The notes under the pieces were generated by a model, which was not told the DNA's origin, did no database searches, and was given only the letters and a program-made list of their open reading frames with translations. Source: a virus. From it: a stretch of DNA of 38,167 nucleotides. The translations under genes and the position numbers were made by a program. Where the stretch lies: IMG/VR virus record IMGVR_UViG_3300044712_001366, positions 1 to 38,167 of that record. The stretch is one strand, 5' to 3'. This document shows positions 8,116-17,294 of the stretch, in pieces. Within the stretch, counting starts at the first letter, position 1, and each line of letters opens with the position of its first letter.

Positions 8116-8541
8116 ATGCAGTCATTTTCATCACTCGCCAGTCAAGCACAGCAAGCACTTGAGGCAGAGTACAAAACACTCGAAACAAAAAAAGGACAAC
8201 TTCAAGAAAAAATGAACGTTCTTGCACAGCACGAACTTGCCATTACTGAAAAAGAGCAAGAGTTGGAGCGAAAAGACAAGGATCTCGTGTCACGACTTGA
8301 AGAAGTCTCACGAAGAGAAGCAAACCTTCATAGTCAAGACGAAGTGGAACAAGCAAAAGCGGAAGCGGAACGATTGAGCAAGCAAGCTTTGGACGCATTC
8401 AAGAAAGCAAAAGAGCTGAACGATGACGCAAGTTTGAAGCTCAAAGACCTTTCTAAGAGAGAACTTGCTCTTTCCGAAGAGAAGAAGTCATACGAAGCGC
8501 GGATCAAGCAGGAAATGATTGATCGCATGTTCTCACGATAG
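8116..8541 (+). CDS. Coiled-coil protein upstream of the adaptor
   Basis: A 141-residue, almost wholly helical protein with heptad-like Leu spacing and a strongly charged Lys/Glu surface from about residue 12 to 130. It has no hydrophobic segment and no signal peptide. AAAGGAG precedes the ATG. It lies just before the head-tail adaptor and may be a virion structural or assembly chaperone protein. No family recognised. Confidence 0.7.
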   Translation: MQSFSSLASQAQQALEAEYKTLETKKGQLQEKMNVLAQHELAITEKEQELERKDKDLVSRLEEVSRREANLHSQDEVEQAKAEAERLSKQALDAFKKAKELNDDASLKLKDLSKRELALSEEKKSYEARIKQEMIDRMFSR

Positions 8542-8547
8542 GAGCAT

Positions 8548-9195
8548 ATGGCTACAACGGTTGCTCAACTTCACACAGAACTTGCTCACCGATTAGGGGA
8601 GATTGCTACGCCCAATGACGTAAATGAAAAAGCGCGTCGGTTGACCTTTTTTAACCTTGCCTACAAAGCAGTGATGCGCAGACACTACTGGTGGTTTCTT
8701 GAGACAACGGGATCGTTTACTTCCGTTGCCAATCAAGAGTCATACACAACTGCCGACGGGTTCCCAACGGATGTTCGAAAGATTCTTGAGGTGCGCTACG
8801 GCAACACAATCATTACTCCAGCACTGCAATCGGAAGTATTAGACAGTGAAACTACGCCCTATAACGAACATTCCGAGTCTTACATGATGTTTCAGGGAAA
8901 GTTTTACCCGATTCCACGATTTATGACCGATGGAATCACGGTGAGTTTAAAGTACTACAAAAACCCCCCTGTTCTCACTGCTGATGCTGATGTGATTGTC
9001 ATTCCTGATATGTTCTCGGATGCGCTTGTTGCGTACGCAGAAGCACGTGTGTCGAAAGTTAAAGGTAAGCGGGGAAGTTCTGCAGACGGGTTTGATGAGT
9101 TTAACGAAATCATCAAGCAAATGGACGCAGAGCAGAATAAGTACCTTTTCTACCTGATGGCAACCACGAATTCCTACGAAGCGATGTATCCATAA
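8548..9195 (+). CDS. Head-tail adaptor (connector) protein
   Basis: A 215-residue, mostly helical protein. Its opening (QLHTELAHRLGE, then ARRLTFFNLAYKAVMRRHYWWFLE) is typical of podovirus adaptors such as P22 gp4 and T7 gp11-type proteins, with a Trp-rich helix, a beta middle (QESYTTADGFPTDVRKILEV) and a C-terminal helical pair. It would form a ring under the portal and join it to the nozzle. AGGAG precedes the ATG. It is followed after 10 bp by the nozzle gene, the expected order. Confidence 0.75.
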   Translation: MATTVAQLHTELAHRLGEIATPNDVNEKARRLTFFNLAYKAVMRRHYWWFLETTGSFTSVANQESYTTADGFPTDVRKILEVRYGNTIITPALQSEVLDSETTPYNEHSESYMMFQGKFYPIPRFMTDGITVSLKYYKNPPVLTADADVIVIPDMFSDALVAYAEARVSKVKGKRGSSADGFDEFNEIIKQMDAEQNKYLFYLMATTNSYEAMYP

Positions 9196-9205
9196 AGGGG
9201 GATGA

Positions 9206-11137
9206 ATGCCAAAGATTGTAGCAAACATCCAAGACCCGCCGCTAAAAGACGAATCTATCTCTGGATTTTTAGGGGGCTTAAACACTTTTCAAGATGAAAC
9301 CTTATTAAAAGACTCAGAGCTAACGGAAGCGAAAAACATCTTACTTTCCATTGATGGCATTGAACCACGCCCAGGAACTACTGCGTTTGGATCAAATAAC
9401 TCTGAAAGTCGCGTACTAGGAGGGTTTGCATACTACAAATCCGATGGAACACGAGAATTTTTGCGCATGTCTGGGGGGAAACTGTATAAAAAGAACGGGA
9501 GTTCTTGGGATAGAATCGGCACGCAGACCTGGACAGCAACCGCGAAGGCAAACTTTGTGCAAGCCAGGGATTTAGTCTTTATCTTCAACGGCGTTGATGC
9601 GCTTTCCTACTATAACGGTTCAACCATTACCACGTATTCTGCACTCACTACCCCTGTAGGGCTTGCGCTTGCAACCGCAGGAACCGCAGGAACCACAACC
9701 TACTCCTATCGCATTTCCGCATTTAATAACACAGGAGAAACACTAGCGTGTGCAGCCGTTACGATTGCTACAGGTAACGCTCTTCTAGATGCGACAAACT
9801 ACATTAAACTTTCTTGGACGGCAGTAACAGGAGCCGTAGGGTACAACGTCTGGGGACGAAAGAGTACAGGACTTGGCGAAACGTACTTAGCCACCGTGTA
9901 TGCAGCGGGAACTGATGCGTATTTGGATAAAGGACAGGACGATCCATCTACGGCAATCTTACCCCCAGAAGCGAATACGACCACAGGTATTATTTGTCAA
10001 AAGGCTGTATTTGGGCAGTCCAGAATCTTTGCAGCAGGCGACCCCGCAAACCCTTCTCGCCTCTACTACTCAGGCGTTGGTTCAAAGATAACCGACTTTT
10101 CCTTTTCAGAAACAGGAGGAGGAGCTACGGATATCTTTAAGAATGATGGCGCGATTATTCGGGATATCTTAGCCTTTCAAGGATCCATCATTGTCTGGAA
10201 GGATAACGCAATTTACTCATTTTCCATCTCCACAGGTATTCCAACACTTCTAGAAATTACCCGATCCTTTGGTGGTATTGCCTGGAGAGCCTCCCGACAC
10301 GTTGAAAATGACGTGATTTTTCCTGCAAGAAAAGATGGACGACTTGCCTTTTACTCTCTCGGAAACCAGGAAAACTACTCTGCAAATATCTTGCGAACCA
10401 ATGAATTAAGCATCAAAGTTGCCTCAAAACTCAATGAGGTGAATGTCTCAGGACTACCCAATGCCTGCGCGTTTTACTTTAATAACTTGTACATGTGCGC
10501 CGTTCCCAAGGAAGGGTCAAGCGTCAATAATAGAATCTGGATTTTAGATACGCGATTTGGCGCCTGGGTGTACTGGGAAGGCCCGAAGATTAACTTCTTT
10601 ACCACCTTCATTGATACAGATAACTCAGAAAAACTCTACTACGGCGGAGACGACACAGGCTACATCTACCAGATGTTTACAACAGACCGAAACGATAACG
10701 GTTCAGCAATGAGTGTGGAATGGGCGACAAAGTCCTTTAATCAAAAACTCTTTCACAAGAAAAAAGAGTACTACGATCCCACGTTTCAGTTTAAGGATAT
10801 CACCGTTTCAGGCGCACTTGAGGGGGACATCATCATTGACGGAGCGATTGTCAACGCCTCATTTACCGTCAACCAGCAGACGTCTGGAGGATCTGGATTT
10901 GGCGCGTTTAAAGTGGGAGCGTATCTTTTTGGCTTATCCCCTAATGGAACAGCAAGCCAGGCGCTTTCTTCCGATACAGTAGTGGAAGTGTACACCAAAC
11001 AGGAGTCTCGAGCGATTAAGTACCGATTCCGTTCAAATACCGTAAATGCGCGGTACAAGTTCCTTTCTATTAACCACACCTACGCCGTTTTAGGAGAGAT
11101 GCGCCTTTCCTCAAGTAGCAGGGTGTATGCAGATTAA
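9206..11137 (+). CDS. Tail nozzle / DNA stabilisation protein (P22 gp10-like)
   Basis: A 643-residue beta-rich protein. It opens with the motif SGFLGGLNTFQDETLLKDSE, followed by 'E(A)KNI...DG..PRPGT', the usual start of podovirus nozzle proteins of the gp10/gp12 type. A run of blade-like repeats suggests a beta-propeller. At about 147-210 an inserted Fn3/Ig-like domain (TTYSYRISAFNNTGET...LSWTAVTGAVGYNVW) interrupts it, a common insertion in this family. The protein would close the tail channel and carry fibres or spikes. Weak GGGGG before the ATG. It ends exactly where late motif copy 3 begins. Confidence 0.75.
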   Translation: MPKIVANIQDPPLKDESISGFLGGLNTFQDETLLKDSELTEAKNILLSIDGIEPRPGTTAFGSNNSESRVLGGFAYYKSDGTREFLRMSGGKLYKKNGSSWDRIGTQTWTATAKANFVQARDLVFIFNGVDALSYYNGSTITTYSALTTPVGLALATAGTAGTTTYSYRISAFNNTGETLACAAVTIATGNALLDATNYIKLSWTAVTGAVGYNVWGRKSTGLGETYLATVYAAGTDAYLDKGQDDPSTAILPPEANTTTGIICQKAVFGQSRIFAAGDPANPSRLYYSGVGSKITDFSFSETGGGATDIFKNDGAIIRDILAFQGSIIVWKDNAIYSFSISTGIPTLLEITRSFGGIAWRASRHVENDVIFPARKDGRLAFYSLGNQENYSANILRTNELSIKVASKLNEVNVSGLPNACAFYFNNLYMCAVPKEGSSVNNRIWILDTRFGAWVYWEGPKINFFTTFIDTDNSEKLYYGGDDTGYIYQMFTTDRNDNGSAMSVEWATKSFNQKLFHKKKEYYDPTFQFKDITVSGALEGDIIIDGAIVNASFTVNQQTSGGSGFGAFKVGAYLFGLSPNGTASQALSSDTVVEVYTKQESRAIKYRFRSNTVNARYKFLSINHTYAVLGEMRLSSSSRVYAD

Positions 11138-11176
11138 CCTGTAAAGATTCCCTATCGACTTCTTCATGATACGGGT
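11136..11176 (+). promoter_or_regulatory. Late promoter-like motif, copy 3, abutting a start codon
   Basis: GTAAAG at 11141-11146 and CATGAT at 11165-11170 are 18 bases apart, preceded by AACCT and followed by ATTCCC. The fibre ATG is at 11177, only 6 nt after the second box, and no Shine-Dalgarno lies between. If the box is the -10 element, transcription would begin at or next to the A of the ATG, giving a leaderless mRNA. Confidence 0.7.
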
Positions 11177-12676
11177 ATGGCTACTACACCGCTTTACTAC
11201 GCGCAACAATTCATTGAAACAACGCTCAATGTTGGAGGAGGAATCACCGACGTTCAGACTACAGGGATCATCCTTCAATCTGTTTCAGGCATTGATATCA
11301 CCAAGCCTGGCATTATCTGCATGACGTATGCAGAGCCACTTTCTACAAGTACCGCCGAGTTTATCACTTATACCTCGATTAACGGCTCGAATGAGCTTCA
11401 GGGAGTAACTAGAGGAGCGGAAGGGTACGGCGCAAAAACACACGCCAACGGCGCCCGTGTTGCCTTTGTTGTGTCTGAATCCCATTTTAATAACTTGAAT
11501 GCGATGTTTGATGCAACGGGCTTAGATATTAAGCAAATCGCAACCCCCGCAAACCCAGATAGCGGAAGAAATAAGCTGTACTTTAAATCCGACGGAAAGC
11601 TCTATTCTCTCACAAGTGCTGGAGTGGAAGGGGAAGTTGGCGCAAGCGCTTCGGTTGGATTGTTCCAGCAAGTTGTTATCAATGGAAACTTTGATATCTG
11701 GCAGAGAAACACCACCTTCACAACACCAAACGATGATGTGTTTTTAGCGGATAGATGGAATAACCTTGCAGACGGAAACGGCGCATGGACGTACTCTAGA
11801 GCAACCGATGTGCCATCTGAGAAGTCCATGTACTCCTTTAAAGCGGTCAATGTTACGGCCAACAAACAAGGCGGAATAGTCCAGTTCATTGAAAACGTCG
11901 ATACCAAAAAGCTTGCAGGAAAAACAGTCTCCCTTTCCTTTCAGGCAAAAACTACCACAGGAAAAGAGATTGGCAATCTTCGGGCTACAGTCTTAGCCTG
12001 GAACAGTACCGCCGATACCGTTACTTCTGATGTGGTTGGCACCTGGGCGGGAAATGGGACAGATCCAACCTGGGCCACAAACTGGACTGCAGAAGTTGCA
12101 GGAGCGAACAAAGCCTTAACTGCCGATTGGCAGAAGTTTACCGTTCAAGGGATTGTGTTAGATACCGCATCAACGGCAAATCTTGCAGTGGTCATCTGGG
12201 TTGATGACACCACGATTACTGCAGGGGATGAGTTTTTCGTTACCCAAGTGCAGATGAACGTAGGATCTACAGCATCCGAATTTTACCCAAAGACTTTTGG
12301 CGAGGAATTACGATCTTGCCAGCGATACTTTGAAAAAAGTGTAGGCTACAGCGTCGTTCCCAATACCACGGACGGATTTGATGAAACCGTAGGACGGGGT
12401 ATTGCCCTTACGACCACAGTCGTATCTATCGTCAATGGATTATTTGCTGCGGAGAAACACCGAGTACCAACTGTTACGTTTTACGCTTCTGATTCTGCAA
12501 CAGGAGCAGGTACGGCAAACCGCTTCCGTGATGATTCCGTAAGCGGACTGGTTGATATCTCCTCTCCCACATCAACGAACTTCTCTACAAAAGCGATTGT
12601 TATTCTCAAGAAAAATGTGCCATTTACCGCAGGAAGATGGTACGGATTCAACTGGATAGCAGAAGCAGAACTGTAA
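11177..12676 (+). CDS. Tail fibre / receptor-binding protein
   Basis: A 499-residue protein. The N-terminal 160 residues are a beta-rich virion-binding part ending in KLYFKSDGKLYSLTSAG. At about 170 the protein switches to a jelly-roll-like module (VVINGNFDIWQRNT...LADRWN), common in phage fibres and hydrolases. It has a carbohydrate-binding-module look (KLAGKTVSLSFQAKT). Near residue 380 comes EELRSCQRYFEKS, a motif often seen at the start of fibre C-terminal domains. No enzyme motif was seen. It probably binds a surface glycan. No Shine-Dalgarno precedes the ATG; see late motif copy 3. Confidence 0.75.
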   Translation: MATTPLYYAQQFIETTLNVGGGITDVQTTGIILQSVSGIDITKPGIICMTYAEPLSTSTAEFITYTSINGSNELQGVTRGAEGYGAKTHANGARVAFVVSESHFNNLNAMFDATGLDIKQIATPANPDSGRNKLYFKSDGKLYSLTSAGVEGEVGASASVGLFQQVVINGNFDIWQRNTTFTTPNDDVFLADRWNNLADGNGAWTYSRATDVPSEKSMYSFKAVNVTANKQGGIVQFIENVDTKKLAGKTVSLSFQAKTTTGKEIGNLRATVLAWNSTADTVTSDVVGTWAGNGTDPTWATNWTAEVAGANKALTADWQKFTVQGIVLDTASTANLAVVIWVDDTTITAGDEFFVTQVQMNVGSTASEFYPKTFGEELRSCQRYFEKSVGYSVVPNTTDGFDETVGRGIALTTTVVSIVNGLFAAEKHRVPTVTFYASDSATGAGTANRFRDDSVSGLVDISSPTSTNFSTKAIVILKKNVPFTAGRWYGFNWIAEAEL

Positions 12677-12684
12677 GGAGATAT

Positions 12685-15600
12685 ATGCAAAACCGTTCCC
12701 CCGTACTACAACGACCAAACAAGGGCAAATCCTCAGCAGAGTACTTGCAAGAACTTGAAGCATTAATGAAGCGAAACAAAGGCGGGATGACGTTAGTCGG
12801 TGAGGATGTGGGATTTAATACGCCGTACAGTTTAGCCAATGCTGTACCAAATACTCCACCTGCTCTACAAGGGGGATTATCAAACTATCAGCAACCCAAT
12901 CCAACCAAACAGAATAGACCCATTCCACAAGAATTACCACCCTATGAACCACCCCCAGAAGATACGGGAGATGAAGGAGAGGGTGATGAGTATGGAGATG
13001 AATTGCCAGAAAACCCAACAATTGAGCAGTTTTTAGACGTTATTAACAATTCCGTTAATCCTACACAACAGCCTAGTACACAACAAATGGAATCCGTGTA
13101 CCAGCAAACAGGAAAAGCCTATCCCTTAGCCTCTATGCAGGATGGTTCCGTTCTGTATTCCGATGGTTCGTATCGCTCAGCACAAGAAGTGCAACGAAAC
13201 CCCCTAGCAATAGCTTCACTGGAGGGAAATAGAGTGTTGTACGACGATGGGATTGTCCGAAACGGAGACTACATTGACGAGGAAGCGACACAAGCAGTAG
13301 CAGAATATGGTGGTGTTGCTGGTCTTTCTCAAATGATTTTTGGTCAGCAGCAAGCCGTTACTCAGGAGTTTGGAGTAAAAGGTATCCATGCTCGAGGGCA
13401 TCGAGGTGTAGACTTTCGAACGCGAGACCTTACAAACAGGGAAATACGCCCATCATTAAACGGTGAAGTCGTGCAAGTTCTTTATGATGACGGAACACGA
13501 TTCGGGACATATTCGGGACACCAGGGCTACGGAAACTCTGTTCTCATTCGTCTGTCCACAGGAGAGTATGTTCGTCTTTCACACCTTTCTTCAGTCGCAG
13601 TTCAGCCAGGACAAGCCATACGACCAGGAGACTTAATCGGAACACCAGGAAGCACAGGAAACTCAACAGCTGAGCATATGGACGTAGAGGTTCTGGATCA
13701 AAACGGCAGAGTAATGGATCCAAATAAATTGAATTATCAGATTCGACAAAATAGAGAGCAGTACGTTTCCCAGGATGAACGACCACAGCCAGGACAAATT
13801 TCAGACCAGTACAGCCCCTCTAACCAACAGCTTTTTTCTTCACAACCACAACAGCGACAGCAGATGCAACAGCCAGCTTCACAACAAATGCAACAGCAAA
13901 GACAAGAAACGATGTTGCCTCGCCCAATCGTAGAGAAAACAGCGCAAGCATTTCAAAATATCCAAGAAATTCCAGAAGCAATGCGCATGGTTGCAGAACC
14001 CATGAGTCCAGAAAGACAAGCGGGTGGAGAGTTTATTAATCAAACAGGTCAAGTTCTAGGACTTGGAACAGATAAAGGGTTTCTTGGTACTGGAGAAGAT
14101 TTTGCAGGAAATACACAAGCGGCAATACAAGAACGGGAACGTTCTATTGCATCTGGAACGTTAGGACAAACGAATCCACTTCGATATTTAGCAGGAAATG
14201 TAACAGAAAAAGTCGGAGATAGGCTTGGTTTTATTGAGGGAAAATCATCAGAAGCAATAGCAGGAGCGCCAACAAGAAGAACAAATCTTGCGGAAGCAGC
14301 AACTCCTGAATTTCAGCAAATGCCCCGTCCATTTCAAGATCAGTATGAACAAACCATTAAAGGTGATGTTCAGCGAGCTACTCCACAGATAAAGAATCTC
14401 TCAGCAAAAGCAAATCAGGTAACCAATCCTTTTAACCTTCTTACTTCTGGACTTCAAAAAGCAGGATCGTTTGTTGCCAATCAAGCGCAACAGAGCATGA
14501 ACACGAGAAAACAAGCCGCGCAGAATGTTTCGAATGTCTTTGCCAAAAGAGTGCAAAACCCCGTCTCAGCTCAACCTACGCAGGGTATGCCAAACCCAGA
14601 AAGCGCACTTGCAAAGATCATGAACCAGAAGGATCAGCAAACGCCTGATGCGTCCGCGCAACCTGTCATCAACCAGCCAGGACAAGGACTTTCCGACCTC
14701 AAGGGACAGTATCAGGGAGTGTCTGAGCAGGACAGTAATATTTTTAAACAAAAAGCACTTGATACCTTCGGGAAAAAGGCAATCGGCGAGGATTCATCAA
14801 ACTCTGAAGCCTCAAACATGCTTCCTACCTCGTTATTAGATCTCAATAAGGTGGGAGCGGAAAACGACAACAGAGATGCCTTCTTTAAAGCTGGAGGCGC
14901 ACAAGCCTACAAAGACTACCTAAACCCTGGAGTTACAGAAAAATACAAAGGCGCCCTTGATTTAAACCTGTTTAACGCAAAGACCTTTGATGATCCCAAT
15001 GCGATTGCAAACATCTTTGGTTCGACCTTTTTAGGCAAAGCAGCTACTGATATCTATAGAGGACGAGAAGCCGCAAAGTACCCGAAAATGGGCTATGGAG
15101 AGTACGGGTATGACGGTGATTACCGAAACGCGGTAGATTCCTACAACCGAGAGATAGATAAGTACATTTCTTCGATTCCTTCGGTGTTTACCTCAGGATT
15201 TAAGTTTGAAGCTCCTGCAAAGTCTTCTGTGATGCGTCCAACAGGCCCCGTATCACAAAAGGCAAGCGTTCAAGCACCGCCAAAAAACTTTATCCCTCTT
15301 GTTGCTCCAGTGCTCTCGTCGCTTCCTGTTCCAGGAAAGCAGATGATTCAGCCTCTTGCAAAAGCAGCAAGTATTGCACAAAACATTTTTGCAGCACAAA
15401 AACCCACAGCAGCGGTGAAGGCGCCAAGCATTTCACGACCATCAAGCGGCCCTGCACAGCCTTCTAAGCCATCCGTCAACGTGTTTTCCAATGCAGTCAA
15501 ATCGGTGATTTCCGCTCCCGCAAAGGTTGCAGCAAATCCTGTATCTATTGCTTCCAAGATCGTCAACCTTCCGAAGATCAGCACGCCGACCATCAGCAAA

Positions 15601-15702
15601 CCTGCCGTGCAGTCTGCAGTCAAGAGTGTGGCAAAAGCAGTGTCTAATCCAGGGAATACGCTGTTTAAGGCAATTACTAAGGCCGTGAGTAAAAAGAGAT
15701 AA
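12685..15702 (+). CDS. Virion-associated protein with M23-type peptidase domain
   Basis: A 1005-residue protein, first of three large Gln-rich putative internal virion proteins. The ATG at 12685 has AAGGAG 4 nt upstream, so I reject an in-frame upstream start at 12637. At about residues 230-345 lies an M23 (LytM/lysostaphin-type) fold: H239-x3-D243 (HRGVDF), then HLSS, then H331-M-D333-VEV. M23 enzymes normally end in HxH, so the second His, a zinc ligand, is replaced by Asp here. Activity is therefore uncertain. The rest is low-complexity, Gln/Pro/Ala-rich, with possible amphipathic helices. Expected role: local wall opening during DNA entry. Confidence 0.75.
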   Translation: MQNRSPVLQRPNKGKSSAEYLQELEALMKRNKGGMTLVGEDVGFNTPYSLANAVPNTPPALQGGLSNYQQPNPTKQNRPIPQELPPYEPPPEDTGDEGEGDEYGDELPENPTIEQFLDVINNSVNPTQQPSTQQMESVYQQTGKAYPLASMQDGSVLYSDGSYRSAQEVQRNPLAIASLEGNRVLYDDGIVRNGDYIDEEATQAVAEYGGVAGLSQMIFGQQQAVTQEFGVKGIHARGHRGVDFRTRDLTNREIRPSLNGEVVQVLYDDGTRFGTYSGHQGYGNSVLIRLSTGEYVRLSHLSSVAVQPGQAIRPGDLIGTPGSTGNSTAEHMDVEVLDQNGRVMDPNKLNYQIRQNREQYVSQDERPQPGQISDQYSPSNQQLFSSQPQQRQQMQQPASQQMQQQRQETMLPRPIVEKTAQAFQNIQEIPEAMRMVAEPMSPERQAGGEFINQTGQVLGLGTDKGFLGTGEDFAGNTQAAIQERERSIASGTLGQTNPLRYLAGNVTEKVGDRLGFIEGKSSEAIAGAPTRRTNLAEAATPEFQQMPRPFQDQYEQTIKGDVQRATPQIKNLSAKANQVTNPFNLLTSGLQKAGSFVANQAQQSMNTRKQAAQNVSNVFAKRVQNPVSAQPTQGMPNPESALAKIMNQKDQQTPDASAQPVINQPGQGLSDLKGQYQGVSEQDSNIFKQKALDTFGKKAIGEDSSNSEASNMLPTSLLDLNKVGAENDNRDAFFKAGGAQAYKDYLNPGVTEKYKGALDLNLFNAKTFDDPNAIANIFGSTFLGKAATDIYRGREAAKYPKMGYGEYGYDGDYRNAVDSYNREIDKYISSIPSVFTSGFKFEAPAKSSVMRPTGPVSQKASVQAPPKNFIPLVAPVLSSLPVPGKQMIQPLAKAASIAQNIFAAQKPTAAVKAPSISRPSSGPAQPSKPSVNVFSNAVKSVISAPAKVAANPVSIASKIVNLPKISTPTISKPAVQSAVKSVAKAVSNPGNTLFKAITKAVSKKR

Positions 15703-15710
15703 GGAGTACT

Positions 15711-17291
15711 ATGAATGTTTTTCAGACCATGGCAAATCAGAGCATGAAGAAGAGAGCGCAGGATTTTGTTACCCAGAACCCGCAAGTTTCCGCGTACAAG
15801 AACATTCAAACGGGCGGAAACACCATAGGAAACATCGCACGAGGCGTTACAAATGTTGTTGCGAAAGCCTCAAAGTACGTTCCCATGTTTGCGCCAGCCG
15901 TAAAGCAGTACAACACCGTACAAAAGTACCAGCCACAGACGCAACAGCCTAAGTTGTGGAGAAACACAAACGAAGGGAAAGCCGCGATGTCTCAGGCAAC
16001 GGCAAACGTGCAGATGCGACAGCAGCCATCCGCTCCTTCTCCTCAGCCACAGCCAATGGGTACACCCCCAAGCGCTCCTTCTCAGCCAAGCCAGAACACG
16101 ACGATGAACCAGTTGTTTAGCAGACAACAAGACTACATCAATAGCGCTGAAGCGAGACAACGAGCATTGCAGGAACAAATGCGACAGGAAAACGAGAGAA
16201 ACGCAGAACAACGATTTGGAAACGTCGAAGCGGATCTACGCGCACAAATCCCCGAACTTCAAGGGCAGTTTGAGCGGTTTAGGGGAAACGTGCAAGCTGG
16301 CATTCAGGACACCGAGAAACAAGGAGAACAGCAAAAACAACAAGCTGATACCTATTACGGTGATTTACAACGCCAATTGATGCAAAACAAGCGGCAAACC
16401 GATGCACAGCGTGAGAAACAATACGCAGGACTTGGCACTATAGATTCATACGGTACTGGCTCATTTACCCAGGGAAATGCTAACGCCGACACAGAGTTTA
16501 CGAGAATGACGAATCAAAACCTGGAAGCAAAGGCAAGCAAATTGTCAGACATTGATATGGCAGTAGGACAAGCCAAGCGGGACGCACAAGCAAAAATAGA
16601 TGATGAAGGGGCAAAGCTTCAATCTACCTTACGACAAATTGAATCCATGCTTCGGGATAACTCCCAAGCTAAGGGTGAAGCCATGCGAGGCGCATACCTT
16701 CAGTACCAGCAAGCAATAGGCGACATTCAAGACCAGTATGAAGGCTTGCGTATGGCGGGTGAAGAAGCAAAGATGCAGTACCAGCTAGAACTCAATAAAG
16801 CACAGCCTGATCTCTCTGAAGAGTTTATGCAAACTGGTGTACCACAAACCATGAATGACTTTATCTATAGAACACAAAACGCCTCAGCTTTTGGAAAATT
16901 TGGAGAATCGGGTAAAGCAAAAACATCAGCACAACTACAAATGGAAGGAAAAGCAGGAGCAGGACTGCGAGCATTGGACACGATTGAAACAGAAATTCTC
17001 AAAAACCCAAATATTCTTGTTCAGAATTCTATTTGGGGAGCTCCTGGAACCCGTGAATTTGAGGGTGCAGTTTCCAGTGCTATGGATGCTATTGGAGGAT
17101 TAAGAACAGGTGCATCAGTGAGTAAAGAGCAACAAGCATATTACCGCAATATGCTTCCAAAAGCTGGAGATAGTCAGGAAACTATCAAAAATAAATTGAT
17201 GGCGCTTCGTCAAGAACTTCAAGGGTATGCACAAGATGCCCAAAATATGAGAAGCGGAACAGATGAACTAATGCAAATATTAGGACTTTAA
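15711..17291 (+). CDS. Large Gln-rich internal virion (ejection) protein
   Basis: A 526-residue protein with a Gln/Pro-rich N-terminal third (about 75-140) and a long helical middle (about 140-370) rich in Gln, Ala and Lys. The helix could form an elongated bundle. No catalytic motif or signal was seen. AAGGAG precedes the ATG, 9 bp after the previous gene. Size, composition and place between the M23 protein and another large protein fit the three-protein internal or ejection set of podoviruses. Exact role is inferred. Confidence 0.65.
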   Translation: MNVFQTMANQSMKKRAQDFVTQNPQVSAYKNIQTGGNTIGNIARGVTNVVAKASKYVPMFAPAVKQYNTVQKYQPQTQQPKLWRNTNEGKAAMSQATANVQMRQQPSAPSPQPQPMGTPPSAPSQPSQNTTMNQLFSRQQDYINSAEARQRALQEQMRQENERNAEQRFGNVEADLRAQIPELQGQFERFRGNVQAGIQDTEKQGEQQKQQADTYYGDLQRQLMQNKRQTDAQREKQYAGLGTIDSYGTGSFTQGNANADTEFTRMTNQNLEAKASKLSDIDMAVGQAKRDAQAKIDDEGAKLQSTLRQIESMLRDNSQAKGEAMRGAYLQYQQAIGDIQDQYEGLRMAGEEAKMQYQLELNKAQPDLSEEFMQTGVPQTMNDFIYRTQNASAFGKFGESGKAKTSAQLQMEGKAGAGLRALDTIETEILKNPNILVQNSIWGAPGTREFEGAVSSAMDAIGGLRTGASVSKEQQAYYRNMLPKAGDSQETIKNKLMALRQELQGYAQDAQNMRSGTDELMQILGL

Positions 17292-17294
17292 CCT

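Noticed and set aside
15348-15809. 153-codon minus-strand frame
   Set aside because: It lies wholly antisense to two well-supported virion genes, with no ribosome site; its Ala/Leu-rich composition is a shadow.
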